61,117 bases of DNA. Origin: Firmicutes bacterium UBA4881 (GTDB lineage Bacteria; Bacillota; DTU065). The stretch covers positions 52,226 to 113,342 of the forward strand of contig DHDH01000015.1 in the NCBI GenBank assembly GCA_002399235.1. Reading direction: 5' to 3'. Of the stretch, positions 43,536 to 51,781 are shown in pieces. Within the stretch, counting starts at the first letter, position 1. The number at the start of each line of letters is the position of its first letter. The translations under genes and the position numbers were made by a program. Under the pieces are notes generated by a model. It worked only from the letters and a program-made list of their open reading frames with translations. It made no database searches and was not told the origin of the DNA.

Positions 43536-44159
43536 ATGAAGAACCGTGACCCAGGTCTAGCCTCTGTATTTTCTTTTCTCATACCAGGACTAGGCCAAAT
43601 CTACAATGGACAAATGGGATGGGGAATCTTTCACTTCTTTTTACAAGTGGCATTAGCAATAATTGGCGTTACCCTAGCCTTCCCACTTATTTCATCCGAA
43701 AACGGGGGAACCTTTGCTAGCCGCCTTTTAATTTGGTTGGAAAACCCTCTCAACATGGGTTTGTTTTTCGGAGTTCTGTTTCTGATGCTTGCTAATTGGA
43801 TCTGGTCCTTTACATCCACTGCGACTAAGGAGACATCCACAGGGTTAGATGATTTCGATACTTCAGATGGTGTTGACGATATTGCGGAGCTAGTTAAAAC
43901 TGCGCGAATGGACTTCCTCAATAATGTCGAAGAACCCAAAATACAAGTAGCAGCTACCAAAGAAGCACCGTCTTCATTTTCAATAGCTCTATATGAAGTG
44001 TTGGAATTAAAGGGTATGAGCCCACATGAACTTGCGGATATAACGGGGTTGTCTCTCCAAGAAATTTCTCGGTACCTACAAGGTGCACAACCAGATGAAC
44101 CCACGATAAATATTATTGCCCGAGGGTTAAATGTCAGTCCTCGAGTCCTTCTCTCCTAA
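43536..44159 (+). CDS. Membrane protein with C-terminal XRE-type helix-turn-helix
   Basis: A 207-residue protein. Residues 5-30 contain the TM2-like motif FLIPGLGQIYNGQMGWGI, and two or three membrane segments lie at about 8-50 and 70-92. A flexible acidic linker follows. Residues about 148-207 form a Cro/CI-type helix-turn-helix (ALYEVLELKGMSPHELADI, LSLQEISRYLQG, NIIARGLNVSPRVLL). TM2-like and XRE domains are normally separate proteins. The fusion would hold a DNA-binding or protein-binding domain on the inner face of the membrane. The function is unknown; a membrane-sensing regulator or a RodZ-like morphology protein are possibilities. Its 3' end overlaps the convergent CPBP gene by 33 bp. 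Confidence 0.8.
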   Translation: MKNRDPGLASVFSFLIPGLGQIYNGQMGWGIFHFFLQVALAIIGVTLAFPLISSENGGTFASRLLIWLENPLNMGLFFGVLFLMLANWIWSFTSTATKETSTGLDDFDTSDGVDDIAELVKTARMDFLNNVEEPKIQVAATKEAPSSFSIALYEVLELKGMSPHELADITGLSLQEISRYLQGAQPDEPTINIIARGLNVSPRVLLS

Positions 44160-44843
44160 GAGGTTAGGTGGCTTAGAGCTGCCTAACTTCTTTTCTTTTC
44201 CATACACAATCAGGTAGGTCCCCAGATCTTGAAGAGCATGGATAAAGATTGGTAACCAAATACTTTGAGACTCTAGATAAAGCCAGCCTAATACTGAAGT
44301 AAGGAGCAAACGACCAAGCAGCATACTAAAAAACTGCTCCTTAGTCTCGAATCCACTTATAACATTACCATAATGGATACCTACAAATACTAGGATAGTG
44401 AGCAAAATAGCGCCAAGAGCACCAATGGCTTTAACAAACAAATTTTGTATTAACCCTCGATAGAACAACTCTTCACCTAAAGGCACAAATAAACCTAAAA
44501 GTAAAACCTTTTCTCCCAACGAACCATCAAGTAAGTTATTAAGTGGTATATATTCGTGGGTAACTCCTTCTTTATAAGCAATTTGCAAGGAAAAATAGCT
44601 AATGGCAAACAAGCCTATGCCGAGAAAAAAAGGTAACCAAGTTTGCCAACCACTATTGATTCCAGAAAAGCCAAGTGGTAGGTTAAAAACTAAAGACATA
44701 ACAATGGTAAACCCGACTCTAATCAGATTGGCTATCTCTGTTTTATATCGGTAACAACTATGAGTTAACCAAAGTTTGTTTAACAAAACATCGACAAGTA
44801 TTATTAAAATCGCCAAAAAAATGTAGAGCACTAGGTAAGTCAC
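44127..44843 (-). CDS. CPBP-family intramembrane metalloprotease
   Basis: A 238-residue membrane protein of the CAAX/Abi family. The GTG at 44843 is preferred to the ATG at 44858 because GGGAG lies 8 nt before it and the ATG has no ribosome binding site. Seven or so membrane segments are present, with the three family motifs: EELFYRGL (the glutamate pair and arginine), FVGIHYG (FxxxH) and HALQDLG (HxxxD). These residues bind zinc in the membrane-embedded protease. Relatives cleave prenylated or membrane peptides or serve in bacteriocin immunity. The last 11 codons lie in DNA shared with the convergent gene and its terminator. Confidence 0.85.
   Translation of the reverse strand: MTYLVLYIFLAILIILVDVLLNKLWLTHSCYRYKTEIANLIRVGFTIVMSLVFNLPLGFSGINSGWQTWLPFFLGIGLFAISYFSLQIAYKEGVTHEYIPLNNLLDGSLGEKVLLLGLFVPLGEELFYRGLIQNLFVKAIGALGAILLTILVFVGIHYGNVISGFETKEQFFSMLLGRLLLTSVLGWLYLESQSIWLPIFIHALQDLGTYLIVYGKEKKLGSSKPPNLLGEKDSRTDI
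44160..44195 (+). terminator. Terminator of the membrane/XRE gene, inside the CPBP coding sequence
   Basis: An 8-bp outer stem (44161-44168 with 44182-44189, one G-U) plus an inner GGC/GCT stem is followed by TTCTTTTC. It lies within the final codons of the opposing CPBP gene. Confidence 0.65.
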
Positions 44844-44968
44844 CCTTTCTGCTCCCATATGATTAACTAGCTTTAGTTATAAACTATCAACAGAAGAATA
44901 TGCAAATTTTACGATAAAGATAACTGGCGTAGTCAATTAATACATAGATCTCACTAAAATCTAGAAAA

Positions 44969-44991
44969 GGGCCTGGCGAAGTACCAGGCCC
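44969..44991 (-). terminator. Terminator of the CBM9-like gene
   Basis: A perfect 8-bp GC stem (44969-44976 with 44984-44991) is followed on the minus strand by TTTTCTAG. Confidence 0.8.
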
Positions 44992-44999
44992 ATACTTAC

Positions 45000-45707
45000 T
45001 TAATCAATAAGTAACAACTCTAAAAAACGACTTACATTGCCCCACCCATCACCATGCTTGCTGAGAATTAAATAATTTTGTTGAGGTGTTTTTTCATAAT
45101 CAGTGTCAGTTATACCTAGATCAAAGCCTAAAAGCATCCCCTTTTCTAGTTCGGCATCAAATTCATATGCGGGTATGGCAATCTCAAGAATATAACCACC
45201 GTTTGAGGTAGATGATTCAAACTGTAGGTCAGTGAACTTGTGATTGTTATTCCAAACATGACTTTCTGCAAAGCCACCTTTAACTTGTGGAGCAAAGCCA
45301 AATTGAAAATCTGTTGGTCCATAACTAGTTCTATCATAGCCAACACCATCAAAAGAAACAAAAACTTGAATGCCATCAGACTGAAAAAGATAGGCTCCGG
45401 TGTGATCTACAAAAATTTTATCATCAGTTATCTCTGCTGCTACATAAAGGTATTGGGAATCCCACATAACATAGAAAGTACCAGCAATATCTTTGTTACC
45501 TTCATACTCTGATGCTGACCCCGCAACGAGATATTCGAGACTATCGATTTTAAGTGCATACTTTTTGGCTTTTTCCCATTCGGTTAATTTTCCATCAATT
45601 TTCATTCCCTTAGGAGCTTTGACAGCTGAGAGTTCTTTTGCCATAGCACCTGTTGTAACAATTAAAGCTACCAACAAGATCAACACAAGAATTCTGCCCT
45701 GTTTCAT
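45000..45707 (-). CDS. Secreted CBM9-like carbohydrate-binding protein
   Basis: A 235-residue protein from the ATG at 45707 (MKQGRILVLIL) with AGGGGG 7 nt upstream. The long open frame above it has no ribosome binding site. Signal peptide ends about AMA. The remaining ~205 residues match the CBM9/DOMON-like fold: KAPKGMKIDGKLTEWEKAKK, FYVMWDSQYLYVAAEITDD, YLFQSDGIQVFVSFDG, GGYILEIAIPAYEF, GMLLGFDLGITDTD. CBM9 modules bind glycan ends or appear in enzymes and outer-membrane glycan proteins. Here it stands alone without an enzyme domain. It fits the set of secreted carbohydrate proteins in the window. Confidence 0.85.
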   Translation of the reverse strand: MKQGRILVLILLVALIVTTGAMAKELSAVKAPKGMKIDGKLTEWEKAKKYALKIDSLEYLVAGSASEYEGNKDIAGTFYVMWDSQYLYVAAEITDDKIFVDHTGAYLFQSDGIQVFVSFDGVGYDRTSYGPTDFQFGFAPQVKGGFAESHVWNNNHKFTDLQFESSTSNGGYILEIAIPAYEFDAELEKGMLLGFDLGITDTDYEKTPQQNYLILSKHGDGWGNVSRFLELLLID

Positions 45708-45778
45708 AAATATACCCCCTAAAGTTCTCTTAATGAAAAATTTCTTCTTATTTACCTTAAAACCCTTCCACTGGAAAA

Positions 45779-45805
45779 TAAAAAAAGCCACCCTCTTGAG
45801 TGACT
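45779..45805 (-). terminator. Terminator of tRNA-Ser(GCU)
   Basis: An 8-bp stem with two G-U pairs (45786-45793 with 45798-45805) is followed on the minus strand by seven T. Confidence 0.75.
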
Positions 45806-45820
45806 AAAATTCTATAAAAA

Positions 45821-45914
45821 TGGCGGAGGAAGAGGGATTCGAACCCTCGCTAGAGCTAACGCCCTACTACAGGTTTAGCAAACCCGCCCCTTCAGCCAAC
45901 TTGGGTATTCCTCC
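45821..45914 (-). tRNA. tRNA-Ser, anticodon GCU
   Basis: A type II tRNA with long variable arm. Acceptor GGAGGAA/TTCCTCC, anticodon loop TTGCTAA (anticodon GCT, reading AGC/AGU), G discriminator and encoded CCA. A promoter lies 20 bp upstream. Confidence 0.97.
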
Positions 45915-45933
45915 GCAAAAAGCTGACAGACTT

Positions 45934-45962
45934 ATAATAACATAGAGGCCCCTACTTGGCAA
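45934..45962 (-). promoter_or_regulatory. Promoter of tRNA-Ser(GCU)
   Basis: TTGCCA (45957-45962) and TATTAT (45934-45939) on the minus strand, 17 bp apart. Confidence 0.65.
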
Positions 45963-46197
45963 TAGCTTTTTAACGATATGTGCTCTGGTTTTCCCTTGGT
46001 TCATTCCCTAATTTGGACAGAAAACCCAGCTAACCAATATAGCATTGTTTAAACATCTAGTTGTCTAAGACACTACCAATGCTTTAACTGAAATTTTACG
46101 TATTCTCAAAGAAACATGTCCCTTAATATGGTATCATACTCTTAACAACAAGTCTCTCTTAATGAGACAAACTTAATAACTAAAGGTGGGTCTTGCC

Positions 46198-46896
46198 ATG
46201 CCACAAATTATTCTAGTGGTGGACGATGAACCTTCTATTCGCGAGTTAGTGAGTTACAATTTGAGAGTAAACGGTTTTGAGGTACACACTGCAGGTACAG
46301 GCTCCCAAGCATTGGAAGCATTTCAAAACCAAAAACCAGATTTAATAGTTTTAGACCTAATGCTTCCCGAGTTAGACGGTGTTGAAGTATGTCGACAGAT
46401 AAGGAAAAAATCTAATGTACCTATTATTATGCTCACTGCCAAAGATAGTGAAATTGACAAAATTGTCGGGCTGGAAGTAGGTGCAGATGATTATATCACT
46501 AAACCGTTTAGCCCAAGAGAGTTAGTAGCTAGAGTTAAAGCTGTTTTAAGACGAAGCGTTGTTGAAAATATACCTATCGACTCTCCTACTATACTAAGTC
46601 ATGGACCCATTCATCTAGATCAAAGCAAACATATAGCATCTATCAATGAACTAGAACTAGACCTCACCCCTAAAGAGTTTGAATTGTTACGTGTCTTTCT
46701 TGTTAACAGAGGCCATACCCTAACTAGAGAATATCTACTCTCTACTGTCTGGGGCTATGATTACGAAGGTGAGACCAGAACTGTCGATGTCCATGTTAGA
46801 CATCTACGACAAAAATTAGGGGATGACTCAAATAACCCACTTTATATCGAAACAGTCCATGGGATTGGCTATAAGATGAAAGAAGATCTTTCCTGA
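46198..46896 (+). CDS. PhoB/WalR-like response regulator
   Basis: A 232-residue OmpR-family regulator. I take the ATG at 46198 (MPQIILVVDDE) with AAAGGTGGG upstream. A GTG 12 bp earlier overlaps that site. The receiver (1-120) has D53 (VLDLMLPE), the T and K switch residues (LTAKDSE, DDYITKPF). The winged helix (about 130-230) has LDLTPKEFELLRVF and RTVDVHVRHLRQKLG. A small hairpin (GTCTC/GAGAC, 46152-46168) sits in its leader. With the kinase downstream it forms a PhoB/PhoR-style pair. The absence of pst genes here means phosphate control is only a guess from similarity. Confidence 0.92.
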   Translation: MPQIILVVDDEPSIRELVSYNLRVNGFEVHTAGTGSQALEAFQNQKPDLIVLDLMLPELDGVEVCRQIRKKSNVPIIMLTAKDSEIDKIVGLEVGADDYITKPFSPRELVARVKAVLRRSVVENIPIDSPTILSHGPIHLDQSKHIASINELELDLTPKEFELLRVFLVNRGHTLTREYLLSTVWGYDYEGETRTVDVHVRHLRQKLGDDSNNPLYIETVHGIGYKMKEDLS

Positions 46897-46909
46897 GGAT
46901 GTGGTTTAA

Positions 46910-48631
46910 TTGAAACGTTACCGCAGTTTAACCACTAAACTCTTAATAGGCTATGTTTCTTTATTGTTAATTGTTTTTGGTTCTACATCAATTGTCTCTG
47001 AAAAGTTAATTGGCGCTAGATTTGTCAGCACCGTAGATGAAAGCCTTTTAAGACAAGCCAAGTTAATTGCTGACAGTTATCCTGAACCAGTTACTCATAT
47101 AGCCCATAGTCTTGGTCTGCGTGTCACCATCATTGATTCGTTTGGAACTGTGCTAGTTGAATCCGAAGAAAATCCCCAAGCTATGGAAAAACATCTCGAT
47201 AGACCTGAAGTTAAAACTGCTCTAATTAAAGGACAGGGTTATTCCAGTAGATTTAGCAGTACACTAGGAACTAGTTTGCGTTATGCTGCTTTATATAAAG
47301 ATGGAATTATCTTTCGCGTGGCGATCCCCTTAACTATGGTCAATAATTCTTTGATACAACTACGCACAATTAGCTTTCTCGCAACTACCTTTGCTATCTT
47401 TTTTGGCTCTATCTTCGCTTTCGCTTGGAACAAAAAAATTCTTAATCCCTTAACAGAGATCACTGATGTTGCTGAAGCTATTGCTAGAGGCAATCTTTCT
47501 TCGAGAATCTCCACTACAGGTACAGATGAAATTGCTACTTTAGCTACTTCTTTTAACTTGATGGCTGACCGTTTGTCGCTTACTATTAGCGATTTGACTA
47601 GTGAACGTAATAAACTTAATGCAGTCATCACTTCTATGGCGGATGGTTTAATTACTATTGATCGCAACAAAAATATCACCGTAATTAATCCCCAAGCCTG
47701 CAACCTTTTCAATTTCACTTCTAATCCAGTAGGTTCTCCTCTTTGGCAGATGATAAGAACTCCCGAAGTTATTACTGCTTTTACTAATGCCTTGGAAAAT
47801 GGTCAACTGGTGGCCCAGCAATTTTCCCTGTGGGAAAAGGGAGAGCGCCAAATGGAAATCCGGAGTATTCCCTTAAAGGACGAAAACAATCAGATCATTG
47901 GCGCTGTAGGGGTAATCCATGATCTTACGGAAATCAAGCGTCTTGAACGAGTACGACGTGACTTTGTTAGTAACGTTTCACACGAGTTAAGAACGCCTCT
48001 TACCTCAGTTAATGGATTCATTGAAACTTTGCGAGATAATGAATTAGATCGTGAAACAGAATTACATTTCTTAGAGATTATGTACACTGAAACCCAAAGA
48101 ATGATTAATCTAATTAGTGATTTACTAACTATATCTAGATTGGAATCAGGCCACACTACTTTGAAAAAGACAGTCTTCCCCATAGAACCACTGTGGCGAG
48201 AACTAGAAATGCTTTTCTTAGCTAAAGCTGATCAAAAAGGCCTTATACTTGATTTCCAAGGTAAGTTAGACATTTATGGTGATAGAGATCAAATCAAGCA
48301 AATCCTAATCAATCTTATCGATAATGCTATAAAGTACTCAGATAAAGGTTCTATTAAAATTACTGCCAAACAAAATCAAAGGAATATTATCCTTTCTGTT
48401 ACAGATAAAGGCTCCGGTATACCACCTGAGGAACAATCGCGACTCTTCGAACGTTTCTACCGTGTTGACAAAGCACGCTCCAGAGCTCAAGGAGGTACTG
48501 GATTAGGCTTATCTATTGTTAAGCATATCGCCGAAGAACATAACGGTAAACCTTTTGTACGAAGTAACCCTGGTGAAGGTAGCACATTTGGGGTTGAACT
48601 CCCTCTCCCCGAATCATGGTCTTCAAAATAA
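46910..48631 (+). CDS. PhoR-like sensor histidine kinase with HAMP and PAS domains
   Basis: A 573-residue kinase with TTG start and GAGGATG upstream. TM1 at about 10-32, an external domain of the double-PAS/dCache type (about 35-148), TM2 at about 155-175, HAMP (about 176-230), PAS (about 235-345: MADGLITIDRNKNITVIN, IIGAVGVIHDLTE), HisKA with H358 (SHELRTPLTSVNGF) and the ATPase domain (LINLIDNAIKYSD, DKGSGIPPEEQ, GLGLSIVKHIAEEH). This layout is that of PhoR/WalK/ResE kinases. It works with the response regulator 13 bp upstream. Confidence 0.92.
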   Translation: MKRYRSLTTKLLIGYVSLLLIVFGSTSIVSEKLIGARFVSTVDESLLRQAKLIADSYPEPVTHIAHSLGLRVTIIDSFGTVLVESEENPQAMEKHLDRPEVKTALIKGQGYSSRFSSTLGTSLRYAALYKDGIIFRVAIPLTMVNNSLIQLRTISFLATTFAIFFGSIFAFAWNKKILNPLTEITDVAEAIARGNLSSRISTTGTDEIATLATSFNLMADRLSLTISDLTSERNKLNAVITSMADGLITIDRNKNITVINPQACNLFNFTSNPVGSPLWQMIRTPEVITAFTNALENGQLVAQQFSLWEKGERQMEIRSIPLKDENNQIIGAVGVIHDLTEIKRLERVRRDFVSNVSHELRTPLTSVNGFIETLRDNELDRETELHFLEIMYTETQRMINLISDLLTISRLESGHTTLKKTVFPIEPLWRELEMLFLAKADQKGLILDFQGKLDIYGDRDQIKQILINLIDNAIKYSDKGSIKITAKQNQRNIILSVTDKGSGIPPEEQSRLFERFYRVDKARSRAQGGTGLGLSIVKHIAEEHNGKPFVRSNPGEGSTFGVELPLPESWSSK

Positions 48632-48632
48632 A

Positions 48633-48655
48633 AAGCAGGGCTTAGCCCTGCTTCT
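48633..48655. terminator. Shared terminator of the PhoR-like kinase and tRNA-Ser(UGA)
   Basis: A perfect 10-bp stem (48633-48642 with 48644-48653). The T-run is better on the minus strand, which is the tRNA side. Confidence 0.75.
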
Positions 48656-48669
48656 ATTATTCTTATAAA

Positions 48670-48757
<88 letters not shown>

Positions 48758-48766
48758 AACACGGAT

Positions 48767-48796
48767 AGTATACCATAAATAACTTCGTAATGGCAA
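48767..48796 (-). promoter_or_regulatory. Promoter of tRNA-Ser(UGA)
   Basis: TTGCCA (48791-48796) and TATACT (48767-48772) on the minus strand, 18 bp apart, 10 bp upstream of the tRNA. Confidence 0.65.
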
Positions 48797-48849
48797 GTAA
48801 AAAGGGAAGCAAATGCATTTATTCTAACACTCTAGGGGAGGTAACTAGG

Positions 48850-49485
48850 ATGTCTTTAGGCCTAATAATCGAAGGTATTCCTTTAACTGGCAAAACTACA
48901 TTAATTAATGCTTTAGAAAGAAACCCACTTGTTGCAGATAGTAGTACAACTAAACTCTTTTATCATGAAGAACTAACGCAAAGAGTATTAGAAAAGGACT
49001 ATAACCGGGGCTTTATAGATAAAACAGCTAACATTAAACTGTTAGAAGAGATAACCCTACACCTTGTAAAGCAATCAAGTCTATTGAAAAGACGTAGTTT
49101 TACTAATAAAGAGTTACCTCAGTTTCTATTTGTCCTGGAGCGTTTTCATCTTACTCACACAGCTTATTATTCTTATATGTCTTGGTTTGATGTTGCTTAT
49201 ATTGATCATCTATTAGCTAACTTAAACACTAAATTAGTTGTTCTTACCATCGAGCGAGATGAATTTCGCGAACGACTAAAAGAACGCAAAAACACTGGCT
49301 TTATCTACTACATTCGCCGCTATGGTCAAGATCTAGACACAATCCTCGACCACTATATGCGTAGTCAAGATCGTTACTTGGAACTAGCTTCTTTGAGTCA
49401 GCTTGATACCATTATCTTAGATTCTGTTTCTCTTTCCCCAAAAACAGTCTTGCAAAACACTCTCGACTTTTGGTTAAAGCCCTAG
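48850..49485 (+). CDS. P-loop nucleoside/nucleotide kinase-like protein
   Basis: A 211-residue protein from the ATG at 48850 (MSLGLIIEG) with GGGGAGG 8 nt upstream. The earlier in-frame ATG at 48790 lies inside the tRNA promoter. Walker A IEGIPLTGKTTL (about 7-18) is followed by a helical core and a lid-like basic segment (ERDEFRERLKERKNTG, about 139-154). The pattern is that of thymidylate or deoxynucleoside kinases. The usual DRY/DRF-type motif is replaced by LERFHLTHTAYY. The phosphorylated substrate cannot be read. It overlaps the convergent znuA by 12 bp. Confidence 0.75.
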   Translation: MSLGLIIEGIPLTGKTTLINALERNPLVADSSTTKLFYHEELTQRVLEKDYNRGFIDKTANIKLLEEITLHLVKQSSLLKRRSFTNKELPQFLFVLERFHLTHTAYYSYMSWFDVAYIDHLLANLNTKLVVLTIERDEFRERLKERKNTGFIYYIRRYGQDLDTILDHYMRSQDRYLELASLSQLDTIILDSVSLSPKTVLQNTLDFWLKP

Positions 49486-50202
49486 CCTTTTAATATTCTC
49501 AGATAAAACATCTAATAACTCTGGATAATCTTTGGTTGGGAAGTTAAACAAGATTACATATTGCGAGTGCTCTGCTAATAACTTGCCATCTAGGGAGTTA
49601 TAGTTATCGATAATTAAATCAGGTTGTATTTGGTTTATTTGGGCAATATCAGCTGGTGTAAGCTGATTACTTCCAAAGGTTTTAACAACATCGTAACCCA
49701 ACCAGGTAATTAATTCTGCTTGGTGTACACTAACAGCTACCTTCTGGGTATTAACTTGCGCCTTAGTAGCCCTTTCCTTATACGATGTCATCTCGCTTAA
49801 AAAAATAGCTTCCCAAACTTGTTGGTTTTTCTCTGTACCAAATTTAGTAGCTAACATTCTTGTCATGTTAACCAGATTATCAGGAATGTTGGTAGTACGT
49901 ACCGCAATTAGCTTACTCTCAATTTCGGGATAGGCAGCGGTTAGCTTTTTTACAAAGGGTTCATACCCAGCCCAAACAATATAATCCGCTTCTAAAGCTT
50001 TAACTACATCCTGTGGCTTATAATCATACTCGGGAGGATGTCTCAATTCAATTGGCGCTAGAATTGTCACATCATTGGCTCCTGCTGCTTTGGCTATTGC
50101 TCCTACCCAACTAGTTGAAGCTACTATCCCTTTGGCTCCTGCTAAAATACTTAGACTTACTAGTAACAATAAATAGATAGTTATTTTTCTGTAGCTATTC
50201 AT
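49474..50202 (-). CDS. znuA: Zinc/manganese ABC transporter substrate-binding protein, unlipidated form
   Basis: A 242-residue cluster A-I (ZnuA/TroA) binding protein with GGAGGG before the ATG. The signal region (residues 7-24, LLVSLSILAGAKG) has no cysteine, so it is not a lipoprotein as in most Firmicutes, which points to a soluble periplasmic protein. Metal ligands can be placed at ELRHPPEYDYKP (first His) and SVHQAELITWLG (second His). The histidine-rich loop of classical ZnuA is missing and the protein is about 50-60 residues shorter. It is the last gene of znuCBA, overlapping znuB by 4 bp. Zinc is more likely than manganese, but this is not certain. Confidence 0.85.
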   Translation of the reverse strand: MNSYRKITIYLLLLVSLSILAGAKGIVASTSWVGAIAKAAGANDVTILAPIELRHPPEYDYKPQDVVKALEADYIVWAGYEPFVKKLTAAYPEIESKLIAVRTTNIPDNLVNMTRMLATKFGTEKNQQVWEAIFLSEMTSYKERATKAQVNTQKVAVSVHQAELITWLGYDVVKTFGSNQLTPADIAQINQIQPDLIIDNYNSLDGKLLAEHSQYVILFNFPTKDYPELLDVLSENIKRLGL

Positions 50203-51041
50203 TTGGCATCCCTCCTATTATGTATTTGAACCTTGTTTATAATGCTTTTAACTATAGTTACTATTCCCAATACCAAAACTCCTGTAAGAGTTATTGTAAC
50301 TCCTAAAGGCCAGTTAAACTTAAGAGCGAGCAATAAACCTCCCACAGTAGAAAACAACCCTAAAACTGAAGTAGCAACTAAAACAGAAGTTAATCCTGTT
50401 CCTATCTGTAAGGCTCCTAATGCTGGTAAAAGAATTATAGCATCAACTAATAAAGCACCAACTAACCTCATGGCCACACCTAAGGATAAGCCACAGACTA
50501 ACAAAATAGTATTCCTTACAAATTTGCTTTTAATTCCCAGTGTCTCAGCTAGTTCACTGTTATAAAGCATCAATTGTATTTCTCTATAAAAAACTATTAT
50601 TAACATCAAAACTACTACCGCTACTATTGCCAAAGAGTAGATATCCGCTTTAGTTAGAGCCAATATATTTCCCGTAAAGACATCAAAAGCATCCATAGCA
50701 GGTATCCCTGCTTGATAAAAAAGGAAAAATGCTAACGCTAAGGAGCCCGTCATAAACAATGCTCCTCCTAGAGCAGTGTCTATTTTAAGACGATCAGCAA
50801 TTGGCCCTAAAAGCCAAGCACCACAAGCTATCGCTATCATAGCACCTCCAACAGGAGAAAAAGAAAGAATTATGGCAATGGAAGCACCTAATAAGGCGAT
50901 ATGCATTAAGGCAAATCTAATCGTTGTTAAGTTTAAGACTACTATGGCCACTCCTACTAAAGACAAGATTCCACCAGCAAGTATTGATGCTAGTAGCGCC
51001 CGAACAAATATAGGGTAATTAAAATATGCTAGGATACTCAT
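50199..51041 (-). CDS. znuB: Zinc/manganese ABC transporter permease
   Basis: A 280-residue permease of the ABC-3 family with eight or so membrane helices. AAAGGAGAC precedes the ATG. The family pattern is visible in AYFNYPIFVRALLASILAGGILSLVGV-type N-terminal helices, SELAETLGIKSKFVRN (the coupling loop to the ATPase) and DAIILLPALGALQIGTG. It overlaps znuC by 23 bp and znuA by 4 bp, so all three are translated together. It carries zinc or manganese into the cytoplasm. Confidence 0.9.
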   Translation of the reverse strand: MSILAYFNYPIFVRALLASILAGGILSLVGVAIVVLNLTTIRFALMHIALLGASIAIILSFSPVGGAMIAIACGAWLLGPIADRLKIDTALGGALFMTGSLALAFFLFYQAGIPAMDAFDVFTGNILALTKADIYSLAIVAVVVLMLIIVFYREIQLMLYNSELAETLGIKSKFVRNTILLVCGLSLGVAMRLVGALLVDAIILLPALGALQIGTGLTSVLVATSVLGLFSTVGGLLLALKFNWPLGVTITLTGVLVLGIVTIVKSIINKVQIHNRRDAK

Positions 51042-51711
51042 TGGTTGTCTCCTTTAGTTGTCCCCCTGAAAGTATAAATGTTCGATCAAAAGCCATGTTG
51101 ATACTTTCGTGAGTAATAGTAACCATAGTAAACTTCTTTTCCTTTTGCAAACTTTGTATTAGTAAAGGTAATTCCTCTTTACCACTTTTATCTAAATGAG
51201 CAATCGGTTCGTCTAAAAGAATAATGCTGGCATCTCGTACTAATGCCCTTGCTAGAGCCATACGTTGCAACTCGCCCCCTGAAAGATCTGCAACATCTCT
51301 TTTTTGCAGTTTCTCCATGCCAACCATCTCTAACGCTACCAAAACAGCGTCTCGATCACTCTTATGTGGTTTCTTCAACCCTTTAAACCCTTTACCATAC
51401 CGTCCTAAAAGTACTGCCTCAAAAACTGTAATGGGTAACTTCCCCAGAACTCGTTCTTGAGGAACATAAGCTATATTCTCTCGCGCAAAGACCCTATCCT
51501 CTGTCCTTTTTATTTCTCGTCCTAAAATAATAACTTTACCAGTTAAGGGTGGGTAGAGCCCCAATAATATTTTAAAAAACGTTGTCTTCCCTGCACCATT
51601 TGCCCCTAAAATAGCTATGGATTCGCCCTTCTTTACTGATAAGGAGAGATGATTTATCAAAATCTGCTTATTAAAGCCAAACGAAAGATCTTCCACTTTA
51701 ATTGCATCCAT
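51019..51711 (-). CDS. znuC: Zinc/manganese ABC transporter ATPase
   Basis: A 230-residue ATPase. I chose the ATG at 51711 (MDAIKVEDLSF) with GAGGTG upstream. A GTG 9 bp earlier overlaps that site. Walker A is GANGAGKTTF, Q-loop VPQERVLGKLP, signature LSGGELQRMALARAL, Walker B IILLDEPIAHLD and H-loop ITHES. It is the first gene of the znuCBA operon. No Zur-type palindrome was seen between it and the serS terminator, 36 bp upstream. Confidence 0.92.
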   Translation of the reverse strand: MDAIKVEDLSFGFNKQILINHLSLSVKKGESIAILGANGAGKTTFFKILLGLYPPLTGKVIILGREIKRTEDRVFARENIAYVPQERVLGKLPITVFEAVLLGRYGKGFKGLKKPHKSDRDAVLVALEMVGMEKLQKRDVADLSGGELQRMALARALVRDASIILLDEPIAHLDKSGKEELPLLIQSLQKEKKFTMVTITHESINMAFDRTFILSGGQLKETTNEYPSIF

Positions 51712-51747
51712 ATAAATCACCTCTTCTTAGTTAGTTTTACTAGGTAA

Positions 51748-51777
51748 AATTTGACCCACTACAAAGTGGGTCAAATT
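51748..51777 (-). terminator. Terminator of the ychF-glyA-serS operon
   Basis: A perfect 13-bp stem (51748-51760 with 51765-51777) with a 4-nt loop and a short T-run on the minus strand. It lies 5 nt after serS and separates it from znuC. Confidence 0.8.
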
Positions 51778-51781
51778 ATTA

